A stretch of 64,000 nucleotides of DNA, from assembly GCF_009728935.1 (NCBI RefSeq), contig NZ_CP034235.1:5655501-5719500 (forward strand), in the 5' to 3' direction. Positions 34,801-42,000 of the stretch are shown piece by piece. The notes beneath the pieces were generated by a model. That model saw nothing but the letters and a program-made list of their open reading frames with translations. It did no database searches and was not told where the DNA came from. The translations under genes were made by a program, and so were the position numbers. The first letter of the stretch is position 1, and each line of letters begins with the position of its first letter. The stretch comes from Paenibacillus psychroresistens. Lineage in GTDB: Bacteria; Bacillota; Bacilli; Paenibacillales; NBRC-103111.

Positions 34801-36222
34801 GGTATACACTTGATCTCTATCATTCCCATCACTAACGGTGATTGTTGCAGTATTGTCGCCGGTAACCAGCGTATTGTCACCCACAATATTTACAGTTGCG
34901 CTTGAATTTGCAGCGGGAGCCGTAATAGTCAGAGCTGTGGCCAGATTCGTCACACTAATGTTGTATTCTTTGACTCCTACATCAAAGACCGGTGATATGG
35001 TCCCAGCAGTTCCTGCATTAGGGACAGCTGCCAAATCAGTCAACCATAGAGGCGCATTATCCTGCAGATACGGATAGCTTTTTCCTGCTGCTCCCGCCCA
35101 AGTTCCACTAAAGCTCCAGCCTGCGAAGCTGGATGAATGAACCATGTCTGCAGTTATTAATCCTGAAACACTAGAAGATTCGGATGACCAACCATACCCA
35201 TAAGGAGTCCCCGTTGTGGTTTCATCCCAGTAAGAATCAGATACTGTAGAACCATAGTTGTATCCCCCAAAACCACCTAGAATGTAGCCACCAGCAGATG
35301 CAAACCCAGCTGCATAAGTTTTAGAGATCGTCATCCCGTCTAGATAGCCAATTAATCCGCCAACAGTATCTGCACCGCTCACTGAACCAAGCGCGTAGCT
35401 CAGCTGCACATTGCCCCTATACCCCGACCCAAGTAATCCCCCAACATCGTTCTGGTCACTTAGGACATTTCCGGATGAGTAGGAGCGCTTAATATTTCCA
35501 TTGTATGAATGACCAATAAGTCCCCCTGCATATGATCCCGCTGCATGAACATTTCCTTCTGCATAGCTGTTCGATATTTCTTCGTTATTGTTGCTGCTAT
35601 AATAATAGCCCACCAGTCCACCTACATAACCTGCACTTCCGTAGACAGATGCCGAGGATCCAGTATAAGTGAGTGTCGAGCCCTCCAGCTTACCAAGCAA
35701 ACCACCCACATCCTGGTTCCCTTCGACATGTCCAGAGGTATATACATGCAAAAGAGTAGCATCTACCGCGTGACCCGCCAGAATTCCCGTATCAGAGCTC
35801 CCTTTTACATCAGCTTGCAGAAGCTTCAAGTTCGTTATACTCCCCGTGTAAATCATCTCAAACAATCCCACACTATCAACATCACTGCGATTGATAGATA
35901 ACCCTGTAATCTTATATCCATCACCATCAAGCGATCCACTAAAATAACCTTCAATTGGCTTCCAGCCCTTCCCGCCATCAGCTGCTGCATATGCAGACAA
36001 ATCGATATCTGAAATCAGCTTATAATGGGCATAAATATTGTCTCTAATGGCGTTAAGCTGATCCCCATTTGTAATCAGGTAAGGTAAAGCACTTGTCCCA
36101 TCCCCATCTTCAAAAACTGTGTCAGCTGAAACAGAAGAAGGCGGAATGGTTGTTCCCATAATGATACCTATTAGCAATATAATAAAAACACGATATAATC
36201 CTCTACTCCAGCTTTTTTTCAT
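28807..36222 (-). CDS. Giant SLH-anchored surface protein with GLUG and repeat domains
   Basis: The protein has 2471 residues from the ATG at 36222, which has GGAGGG 5 nt upstream; the ATG at 36234 overlaps that site. Order: signal peptide ending near VSA-DT; a GLUG region (to about 390); two cadherin-like beta-sandwich domains; a second GLUG region (about 570-885); four more cadherin-like domains (to about 1275); two DUF5018-like domains; seven 92-residue repeats (about 1485-2125); a ZU5-like domain (GDEVEISIPAGATEQELRLS); and three SLH domains. It is a wall-bound adhesin-like or matrix protein. It shares a promoter element with the small gene at 24295. No enzymatic motif was seen. Confidence 0.85.
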   Translation of the reverse strand: MKKSWSRGLYRVFIILLIGIIMGTTIPPSSVSADTVFEDGDGTSALPYLITNGDQLNAIRDNIYAHYKLISDIDLSAYAAADGGKGWKPIEGYFSGSLDGDGYKITGLSINRSDVDSVGLFEMIYTGSITNLKLLQADVKGSSDTGILAGHAVDATLLHVYTSGHVEGNQDVGGLLGKLEGSTLTYTGSSASVYGSAGYVGGLVGYYYSSNNNEEISNSYAEGNVHAAGSYAGGLIGHSYNGNIKRSYSSGNVLSDQNDVGGLLGSGYRGNVQLSYALGSVSGADTVGGLIGYLDGMTISKTYAAGFASAGGYILGGFGGYNYGSTVSDSYWDETTTGTPYGYGWSSESSSVSGLITADMVHSSSFAGWSFSGTWAGAAGKSYPYLQDNAPLWLTDLAAVPNAGTAGTISPVFDVGVKEYNISVTNLATALTITAPAANSSATVNIVGDNTLVTGDNTATITVSDGNDRDQVYTLHIHKLASSDLSSDAQLSDIQVNGDSIAGFNSGLNDYTLSVPNTNTAANITASTHHADATYTVAGCSSLQIGSNICTIIVSASDGTQKTYTITVIRNRFAGGEGTMASPYLIATADQLNAIRDDYQKVFKLTDDIDLSSYGAANGGLGWEPIYFEGTLDGNGHSVTGLSIQRPNEDIVGLFQYIYIGSVTNLKIVQATVVGRDNAGLLVGWHSSGTVTNVSASGSVSGRNSVGGLIGYVTNGNVTLSSSLAHVTGSGDAVGGLIGLNEGGTVSTSYAEGNVQGSSLVGGLIGSDNYYGNISNTYATGQVTAVNASAGGLIGKTQSGTYGTSYATGKVTGASAAGGLVGTKTSGTVTTSYWNTTTSGVSSGAGSGSVSGITGITTANMKLSASFNTWNFSTLWNIVSGTTTPYLRETQPLWLTGLTVTADSGTVVSVSPSLDNITSAYTAVVASDAQSVTITGATLNPTDTITVVGGTNLAVGNNSVTVTIASSNGFRSREYVLNVVRSDPSAAGLSSLLLSSGALSPAFAEATLAYSSSVAYNVSSLTLTPTVSNAGSTVTVNGIAVVSGQASGGIPLVVGVNTVAVEVTSQDGSNTKTYNVTVTRAAGSSNANLSALTTTGGTLSPTFTAGTIAYTTPNVSNITSSITVRPTVADSTATVKISVNGGAEIAATSGSNSSALPLVVGSNSIVITVTAQIGTTKSYTLTVTRAASTTATLSSLTLSSGSISPTFTANTINYTSTAANSFSSVTVTPTVTNANATISVSVNSGTSTAVVSGQSSVPLALNTGSNVINVVVTAQDGTTIKTYKITVTRSKSTASSITAFSFEGLTPAVSGTITGTAISLTVPYGTSKNGIIATFTSSALSTVKIGTTTQSSGTTLNDFTTPVTYKVTAEDGTTIKNYTVTVTVGANTAKDLTAFSFAGLTPVATGVISGNNIALTVPFGTNASSLVATFTSTGSVVKKGSTTQVSGTTANDFSSPVTYTVTAADSTTKNYLVTVTIAANNAKDLTAFSLVEQTGAATIDAAAHTVGIQVANGTNLVGLTPTVVVSANATVSPVSGAAMDFSGGAVSYTVTAQNGDQQVWTVTVSEAPAPLSGANAITSFSLAAQTGAATIDAAAHTVGIQVANGTNLVGMTPTVAVSANATVSPVSGAATDFSGGAVSYTVTAQNGDQQVWTVTVSEAPAPLSGANAITSFALAAQTGAATIDASAHTVEIQVANGTNLAGLTPTVTVSANATVSPASGLAADFSGGAVTYTVTAQNGDQQVWTVTVSEAPAPLSGANAIVSFALAAQTGAATIDAAAHTVVIQVANGTNLAGLTPTVTVSANATVSPVSGAATDFSGGAVSYTVTAQNGDQQVWTVTVSEEQAPLSSGNEIISLTLSEQTGAATINAVAHTVGIQVANGTNLATIAPTITVSANATVNSSSGAIVDFSNGSVSYTVTAQNGDQQVWTVTVSEESAPLSSGNEIISLTLSEQTGAATIDAAAHTVGIQVANGTNLSTLAPTVTVSANATVNPSSGTIVDFSNGAVSYTVTAQNGDQQVWMVTVSEEQAPLSGENEIISITLSGQTGSATINAAAQTVTIQVTNGTNLAILAPTITVSTNATISPASGATVDFSNGPVAYTITAQNGINRIYEITVSRAASAVDNSSSGNNRPIEPNNINDSEPALTDGKLILAAGASGMTKLGDEVEISIPAGATEQELRLSIEKLLDTSNLNTDKVVLNGSVYEVIKNFSSNFIKPVTITLTFDPDHVQAGQKPAIYFYDEIQKEWVNIGGEISGNKVTAETNHFTKFAVLNPQQDQTKQPEDQKSLFSDTKGHWAEKNIDLAVVKGLSAGYPDGTFQPNSSVTRAEFAVMLFRAMEFQDKPGELSFTDSEKIGSWAKNAISQLVSLGIISGYGDGSFQPDKKITRAEMIVMLARAMNKLYEMAVDPNENTAFADNSIIPLWAKAEVAAVAKKGLLQGQEGNKFAPNAMATRAEAISVLLRILELKLNQ
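29850..31775 (-). repeat. Seven tandem 276-bp coding repeats
   Basis: Seven units of 92 codons lie head to tail inside the giant SLH gene. Each contains QTGAATIDAAAHTV, IQVANGTNL, VSANATVSP, TVTAQNGDQQVW and a short linker such as SEAPAPLSG. The four units nearest the N-terminus are almost identical at the DNA level; the last one is the most diverged (AQNGINRIYEITVS). Confidence 0.9.
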
Positions 36223-36298
36223 ATAACCCTCCATTTAGTGATTGATTCTTGAGCATCTCCAAGTAATTAATACATTGAATATTTTCTCAAGCTAGCTC

Positions 36299-36331
36299 AT
36301 CGTAAACGTCCAAGGTTAAACTGGGGTAAAC
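36299..36331 (-). promoter_or_regulatory. Promoter with a 22-nt direct-repeat element, copy 2
   Basis: The half-sites GTTTACCCCA and GTTTAACCTT recur here exactly as at 24503-24524, again preceded by a T-run and followed after 5 nt by a -10-like hexamer, TACGAT (36304-36299). The start of the giant SLH gene is 77 nt further on. Confidence 0.55.
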
Positions 36332-36353
36332 AGAAAAAAATAATTATGTCATG

Positions 36354-36397
36354 AAAAATAACGCATAAAGCTCTTTATGAGCTTATGCGTTATTTTT
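36354..36397. terminator. Bidirectional terminator-like hairpin
   Basis: A stem of about 19 bp with one bulged A (AAAATAACGCATAA with TTATGCGTTATTTT, plus GCTC/GAGC) has T-rich flanks on both strands. It lies between the promoter of the giant gene and the antitoxin gene, and would block leftward read-through from the genes beyond. Confidence 0.75.
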
Positions 36398-36493
36398 AGT
36401 TTATAAGTGATTCATAAGATGATTCTTTATTCGATTCTCATTCCGATTCATAGTATTATTGAATTAATAACAATATAAAAAAGGATGATTATG

Positions 36494-36745
36494 ATGATTG
36501 ATAAAAAACAACTAACCGTACGTTTACCTCAATCAACCGTCGATTATTTGTATACAAAAGCCGAGAACGAGAATAAATCCTTGAATGATATTATGACTGA
36601 TATCACCGAAGAATATATGAAATGGCAAGAAGGCGATAAAGTTTTACAAGACATTATGATAATACGTGAAAAAGTTAAAAAGGAAAGCGGTGTTCATCCT
36701 AGCTCCACAGAGGATATTCAGCGGCTTAGAAATGGTGAGAGATGA
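36494..36745 (+). CDS. Antitoxin-like ribbon-helix-helix protein
   Basis: The protein has about 83 residues. The N-terminus, KKQLTVRLPQSTVDYLYTKA followed by NENKSLNDIMTDITEEYM, fits an Arc/MetJ-type ribbon-helix-helix DNA-binding domain, and the charged C-terminus (EKVKKESGVHPSSTEDIQRL) would wrap the toxin. AAGGA lies 8 nt before the ATG at 36494; the ATG at 36491 is nearly as good. Its stop overlaps the start of the PIN toxin remnant (ATGA), the classic toxin-antitoxin arrangement. Since the toxin is broken, the antitoxin is probably a free-standing relic or protects against related toxins elsewhere in the genome. Confidence 0.7.
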   Translation: MIDKKQLTVRLPQSTVDYLYTKAENENKSLNDIMTDITEEYMKWQEGDKVLQDIMIIREKVKKESGVHPSSTEDIQRLRNGER

Positions 36746-36925
36746 AACAAGTATGTTTGGATGCCAATATATGGATTAAAATTCTTACAGTAGAACCCGA
36801 CTCTGAACAAGTCCAGAATCTAGTCGTTCAGTTATTCAAAAGAAAGAACGCAGATTATTGCACCTTCAATTATGAAAATGGAAGTGGGCAGTATTTGTTT
36901 ATGTAGGACCAAAGCAAACATTTGA
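36742..36925 (+). pseudogene. PIN-domain toxin remnant with a frameshift
   Basis: The frame opens with KQVCLDANIWIKILTVEP, a typical PIN (VapC-like) N-terminus with the first catalytic Asp in LDANIWIK. At about 36853 the reading moves to the next frame, where the expected PIN continuation IIAPSIMKMEVGSI is found; the original frame instead runs into a stop at 36906. One lost base would explain this. The shifted frame also ends early, at 36925, so at most about 60 of the usual 130-150 residues remain. The toxin must be inactive. Confidence 0.72.
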
Positions 36926-36983
36926 CATTGTAAACAGTCAAACATAACTATTAAGCTCCTAGGAAAGTAACCTAGTAACCCAG

Positions 36984-37163
36984 TCACTGCTGCTTAAACT
37001 TATCCAGACAAGCCTTACAAATACAGGCTTTGCCTTTCAGATCCAGCGGTATCTGATCGAATATCTCCTGTGGAAAAACGGCCTTGCTGCACCAACAAGC
37101 TTCAATGGTTTGACCCGCTTCAACGCCACATTGACTATCTTTGTTACAGATGGGACAGTTCAC
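36984..37163 (-). CDS. Small cysteine-rich CWC-type protein, 59 residues
   Basis: A GTG start at 37163, with AAGGATGG a few nt upstream, opens a 59-residue frame. It reads NCPICNKDSQCGVEAG, then EACWCSKAVFPQEIFDQIP, then KACICKACLDKF near the end. The Cys spacing with a central CWC matches the cysteine-rich CWC family of small bacterial proteins, which are thought to bind zinc but have no known function. It lies 40 nt downstream of the guanidine-degradation operon on the same strand, with no terminator seen between, so read-through is possible. Confidence 0.7.
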   Translation of the reverse strand: MNCPICNKDSQCGVEAGQTIEACWCSKAVFPQEIFDQIPLDLKGKACICKACLDKFKQQ

Positions 37164-37203
37164 TTAAATCCATCCTTCAAATTCAGAATACTTGATAGGA
37201 TGA

Positions 37204-37620
37204 TTATACTTTACGCCAGCTCCCGATTGCACTAATATCCTCAGCTCCCTCAGCTGCATAACCTTCACAGATAAATCCGGGTACTTCCAAGCCGCCTTCA
37301 AGCTCTACTTTACCAATGCCTAGAGGTGCAGGAATCGATGCAACAAAAGCACCAAATGACGTTAAAGGCATTTCCCAAACTTCCAAAAGAACAGCCGTTC
37401 CACCCGATGTTTGTTTAATCATTCCAGGCTTTGGCGGTATGGTTGCTAGCTTAACGAATTGGTATTTGGCTGCTGACACGGCTTCCGTTATGAAAAAAGC
37501 TCCACTAGCAAGCATTTGCTTTTCCAGCGGAAATCCGCGCATATGCAACCCACAGACAGCTACCAAAGTATTCTCTTTATTGGAAACCACAAGTATGCTT
37601 GTTACTGACTCATTATTCAT
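37204..37620 (-). CDS. Allophanate hydrolase C-terminal domain, separate gene
   Basis: The protein has 138 residues from the ATG at 37620. It matches the C-terminal domain of allophanate hydrolase (AtzF type): VVSNKENTLVAVCGLHMRGF, then IPPKPGMIKQTSGG, LLEVWEMPLTSFGAFVASIP, APLGIGKVELEGG and VPGFICEGYA. In fused enzymes this domain takes part in the decarboxylation half of allophanate breakdown. Here it is a separate gene: GGAGGGG lies before its ATG, which overlaps the end of the amidase gene by 8 nt in another frame. This looks like a stable two-gene arrangement, not a recent frameshift, because both the start and the ribosome binding site are well formed. Confidence 0.82.
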   Translation of the reverse strand: MNNESVTSILVVSNKENTLVAVCGLHMRGFPLEKQMLASGAFFITEAVSAAKYQFVKLATIPPKPGMIKQTSGGTAVLLEVWEMPLTSFGAFVASIPAPLGIGKVELEGGLEVPGFICEGYAAEGAEDISAIGSWRKV

Positions 37621-38983
37621 AAGATGCCCCTCCAATATGTTTAATAAAAGCATCCGCACTAGCACAGATCAAAGCTTCATTCTCAGCTAGCGCAAACAAA
37701 GTGATCCCAAAAGGAAGCTTAGGAGCAGCTTCACCGGCCGGTACAGCAACTGCGCACAAATCCAACAAATTGCAATGGTTGGTATAACGCCCCATATCAC
37801 TATTGGTGCTGATGGGATCAAGCCGAACCTGTTCACGGGTCCATGTACCACCTGAGGTTGGCATCACCAGTACTGCATCACCTAATAGCTTTCTTGCGTT
37901 TAGCTTAAAAGCTTGCAGCTTATGCATAGCTTGAAAAACAGAAGCTGCGTCGTATTCCGCCTTCGTTCCTGACCGTAAAACCTGCTCCGTTACTGGAAAA
38001 ACCGTGTTGGGATGAGCTTCAACAAAGCTTCCTAGGCTAGCCCAGCGTTCCGCAACATAAGGTCCGTTGTAAAGCAGCGCAGCAGCTTCACTAAAAAAAC
38101 TACAATTGATATATTCGATAGGCAGATTGAGCTTCTCCACTTTTTCTACTGCTGCTTCCCAAGCCATCCGATATTCGTCAGCATAAGGTCCATAAAAATC
38201 AAGCGGCGCTTGTGGCAGGCATATTTTGACTGGAAGCTTTGGAGCTGGGATTGGAATATTTCGCGACCAAGGGTCCGTATTATCATAGCCGCGGACAACT
38301 CCATCTACTGCTAAAGCATCCTCTATGGAATGAGTAAACACAGTTACACAGTCTAAGCTGGCACATGCAGGTACCACACCTTTTGTCGGCCAAGCTCCTA
38401 AGCTAGGTTTGTAACCAACTAGTCCATTTAAACCGGCGGGTACACGACCTGAACCTGCTGTATCTGTACCCAGAGCAAAAGCAACCTGACCACGAGCCAC
38501 AGCAACGGACGAACCAGAGCTAGAACCGCCGCTAATTAACTCTTCTCTTAAAGCATTATGTGTTTCACCGAATGGGCTTCGCGTCCCGACGAGGCCTGTT
38601 GCAAATTGATCTAAATTGGTTTTACCGATTGGGATAGCACCAGCGGCTATAAGCCTGGAAACCACGGTTGAATGTTCAATTGGTGTATAGGCATATTCCT
38701 CACAGCCAGCAGTTGTAGGAACATCAGCTAAATCAATGTTATCTTTAATTGCAAAAGGGATTCCCCATAATGGCGAGGCTGCTGGATCCAGTTCGAGCAA
38801 ACCGTCCAGATAAGGTTGTATTCGCTCCATGATCGGCAATTCAATCCAAATATTCATCTCTTTATCTTCCATAGCTTTAATGATAATGGCTTGAACGACT
38901 GCTTCTGGCGTAGTTTCTTTATTAAGGTAGCTCTCACTCAAGCTTTTTATAGTCAGCATTTCGGAGTGTTCAACTGTTTTCAT
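37613..38983 (-). CDS. Allophanate hydrolase, amidase subunit
   Basis: The protein has 456 residues, an amidase-signature hydrolase. The catalytic Ser-cisSer-Lys triad is visible: Lys80 in PFAIKDNID, Ser154 in GGSSSGSS and the nucleophile Ser178 in DTAGSGRVPAG, with spacings like those of AtzF. It hydrolyses allophanate (or its first product step) to release ammonia and CO2. It lies downstream of the carboxylase, with an 18-nt gap, and overlaps the C-terminal-domain gene. In the guanidine pathway allophanate is the product of carboxyguanidine deimination, so this is the last enzymatic step. Confidence 0.85.
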   Translation of the reverse strand: MKTVEHSEMLTIKSLSESYLNKETTPEAVVQAIIIKAMEDKEMNIWIELPIMERIQPYLDGLLELDPAASPLWGIPFAIKDNIDLADVPTTAGCEEYAYTPIEHSTVVSRLIAAGAIPIGKTNLDQFATGLVGTRSPFGETHNALREELISGGSSSGSSVAVARGQVAFALGTDTAGSGRVPAGLNGLVGYKPSLGAWPTKGVVPACASLDCVTVFTHSIEDALAVDGVVRGYDNTDPWSRNIPIPAPKLPVKICLPQAPLDFYGPYADEYRMAWEAAVEKVEKLNLPIEYINCSFFSEAAALLYNGPYVAERWASLGSFVEAHPNTVFPVTEQVLRSGTKAEYDAASVFQAMHKLQAFKLNARKLLGDAVLVMPTSGGTWTREQVRLDPISTNSDMGRYTNHCNLLDLCAVAVPAGEAAPKLPFGITLFALAENEALICASADAFIKHIGGASYE

Positions 38984-39001
38984 GGTGCACCACCTGCTTT
39001 C

Positions 39002-42000
39002 TTATGCTTTCATAATACCTGCAATCAACTGTCCTGCGTGTACTTCATCACCAGGACTTACATATACAGAAGTGATGTAACCATCACAGGGCGCTTGTTG
39101 AATAAACTCCATTTTCATACTTTCCTCGATGATGACAGTGTCGCCTTTTTTAACTGCTTGCCCATCTATTACCATAACCTTCCATACACTCCCAGGCATT
39201 GTACAGCGGATAGCAGCTGCACCTTCTGGCAATTCTTCCTCTTGTGAGGCTTTAGCTGGTTCATGCTCTGAAACATATTCAGCTAAGCCAAGGGCTTTCC
39301 AGCTTTCTCTTTCTTGCTGAAAGGATGCTTGCTGCTGTTCACGAAAATGCTCAGTGCTTTCTTTAATAGAACTGAGAAATTGTTGATATTCACCGAGATT
39401 AAAGGTTGTCTCTGTAATGTCTGCTTCAAATCTGCCTCGCAAAAAGTCTTCACGCAATTTAAGTAATTCATCTGCAGTTACGGGATAAAATTGAATTTGA
39501 TCGAAAAAGCGCAATAGCCATGGTTTGCCAGCTTTAAAGCTCGCCGTGGAACGCAGTCGGTTCCACATTTGAATAGTACGTCCAACAAACTGGTATCCGC
39601 CTGGACCCTCCATGCCATAGATGCACATGTATGCTCCACCAATTCCAACAGCATTTTCAGGTGTCCATGTGCGTGCCGGATTATATTTGGTAGTAACCAG
39701 ACGATGGCGCGGATCTACCGGTGTTGCCACAGGAGCACCCAAATAAACATCACCTAAACCAAGCACTAAATAATTGGCAGCAAAAACAATTTTTTTGACT
39801 TCCTCCAGATCATTTAGCCCGTTAATGCGGCGAATGAATTCCAAATTGCTTGGGCACCAAGGAGCATCAGGACGAACCGTTTGCTGATATCGTTGAATCG
39901 CTAATTGAGTCGCTGGGTCATCCCAGGATAAGGGCAAACGGACAATCCGTGAAGGAACTTGAATTGATTCGAGTGAAGGCAAGCTGCTGTCCAATTGCAG
40001 AATTCTTTGACAAGCTTCTTCTACCGTAATTTTCGCAGAATCTATATGCACCTGTAAGGAACGGATACCTGGCGTTAAATCCAATACCGGGAAATCCTCA
40101 CTTGCTTCAATCGCCTGCATCAATGCATGGACTTGGAAACGCAGCAGTAGATCCAGCTCCATTAAACCATATTCCACCAAAACATTAGCATCGCCGCTGC
40201 AACGAATTGTAATCGGAAATCTGCGGTTAGTTTCCGCTTTAATCAGAATAGGATCATTGGCTTTAATCTCGCTATTCGCTTGTGGGAGTATAACAACTTC
40301 AAGATCCATTTCATTCTCGGCATTGCCAATTGCGTTTAAATTCGCTTCCTGCAAGCTGCGCAGCCTATCTGCATCTCGCAGAGTAAGCAAACGAAAGCTA
40401 ATTGTATCTCCAGCATGCAGCTGGCCAATTTTCCAGAATTCCGCTGATGCGGTTGTAACTGGACAAACAAATCCCCCTAAGCTAGGACCATCCGGTCCAA
40501 GTAATATCGGCATATCGCCAGTAAGATCAAGCGCACCGATTGCATAAGCATTATCATGAATATTCGATGGGTGCAATCCTGCTTCGCCACCATCTTCGCG
40601 AGTCCAATGAGGAGCAGGTCCAATCAGCCGAACTCCGGTGCGTGAGCTGTTGAAATGCACCTCCCATTTCGTTTCCGTCAGCTGAGTTAAATAATCCGGT
40701 TGAAGAAATTCTTCCGTACAATGTGGACCTGGGATAACACCAATCGTCCATTCCCGAGTCATAGCTGGCCGATAAGCTTCGGCGAGTACATTGGTTTCGT
40801 TTGGTGTTTTCGTGGTTTTATTCACAGCCAATACATCACCTGTCCGTAATGCTCTGCCACCATGACCACCAAAGCTGCCTAACGTAAAAGTGGCTGAGCT
40901 GCCCAGAATTAATGGCATATCAAATCCACCTGAAATAAGCAAATAGGTACGCATTCCCGCGATAGCTTCTCCAAAGCTTAAAACCTGATCTTTATTAGCA
41001 AGAATTGGTTTATACAAAGGAACTGGCACTTCATCTAAAGTAGCTTGCATATCGGCACCGGTTAGACAAAACCACATTTGATTGCGAAAACAATAAGAAC
41101 CGCCGCGTAAAGTTAATTCAAGTCCGCTTGCATATTCCTCATTGCCCAACAGCTTATTGCCGATTCGAAAAGATAATGGATCCATAGGTCCACAAGGTGG
41201 TACCCCAACATTCCAATAACCAATTCTTCCAGGCCAATCTTGTACAGTGGTCTGCACGCCGCCATCCAATACTTCCAGAGCATGCTCCGTAGGCGCAAAA
41301 CCATTCAAAAATTGCGTATATACATTTCCTTCGAGACATTCCTTTTCTTGCAGCAAGGCATGTAAGTATTGCAAATTAGTTGTTATCCCATATAATCGTG
41401 TTTCTCCTAAAGCACGGATCAGCTTATTTATCGCATCAAGTCGGTTCTCACCGTGAACAATAATTTTGGCAAGCATCGGATCATAAAGCGGAGTGATGGT
41501 CATCCCATCCCTTACCCATGTTTCAATTCGTGCATGCTCCGAGAAAATAGCCTGATCCAGCTGCCCCGCACTAGGACGGAAATCACGTAGACAATCCTCT
41601 GCATAAATACGAGCTTGAATGCTGTGTCCAACTGTTGGCGGCACTAGAGAAATTAAATCCGTAAGCTCATCCGCAGCCTCTCGAACCATCCACTCCACTA
41701 AATCAATTCCCAGTACCTCTTCCGTTACGCCGTGCTCAACTTGCAGGCGCGTATTTACTTCCAGAAAATAGAACTCGCAAGACTCAGGATCATATAGAAA
41801 CTCTACTGTTCCAGCACTGCGATATCCCACTTCTGCCGCAAGCCGTTGTGCTGAGTTCAACATAGCTTCACGCACTTCTTGCGAAAGGTTAGGTGCTGGG
41901 CTTTCTTCAATTACCTTTTGATTACGGCGTTGAATCGAACAATCACGCTCACCTAAAGTTACAACTTCGCCAAACTTATTACCAAAAATTTGAACCTCTA

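Noticed and set aside
36957..36977. CTAGG/CCTAG inverted repeat after the CWC gene
   Set aside because: The stem is only 5 bp, with no U-tract, so it does not qualify as a terminator.
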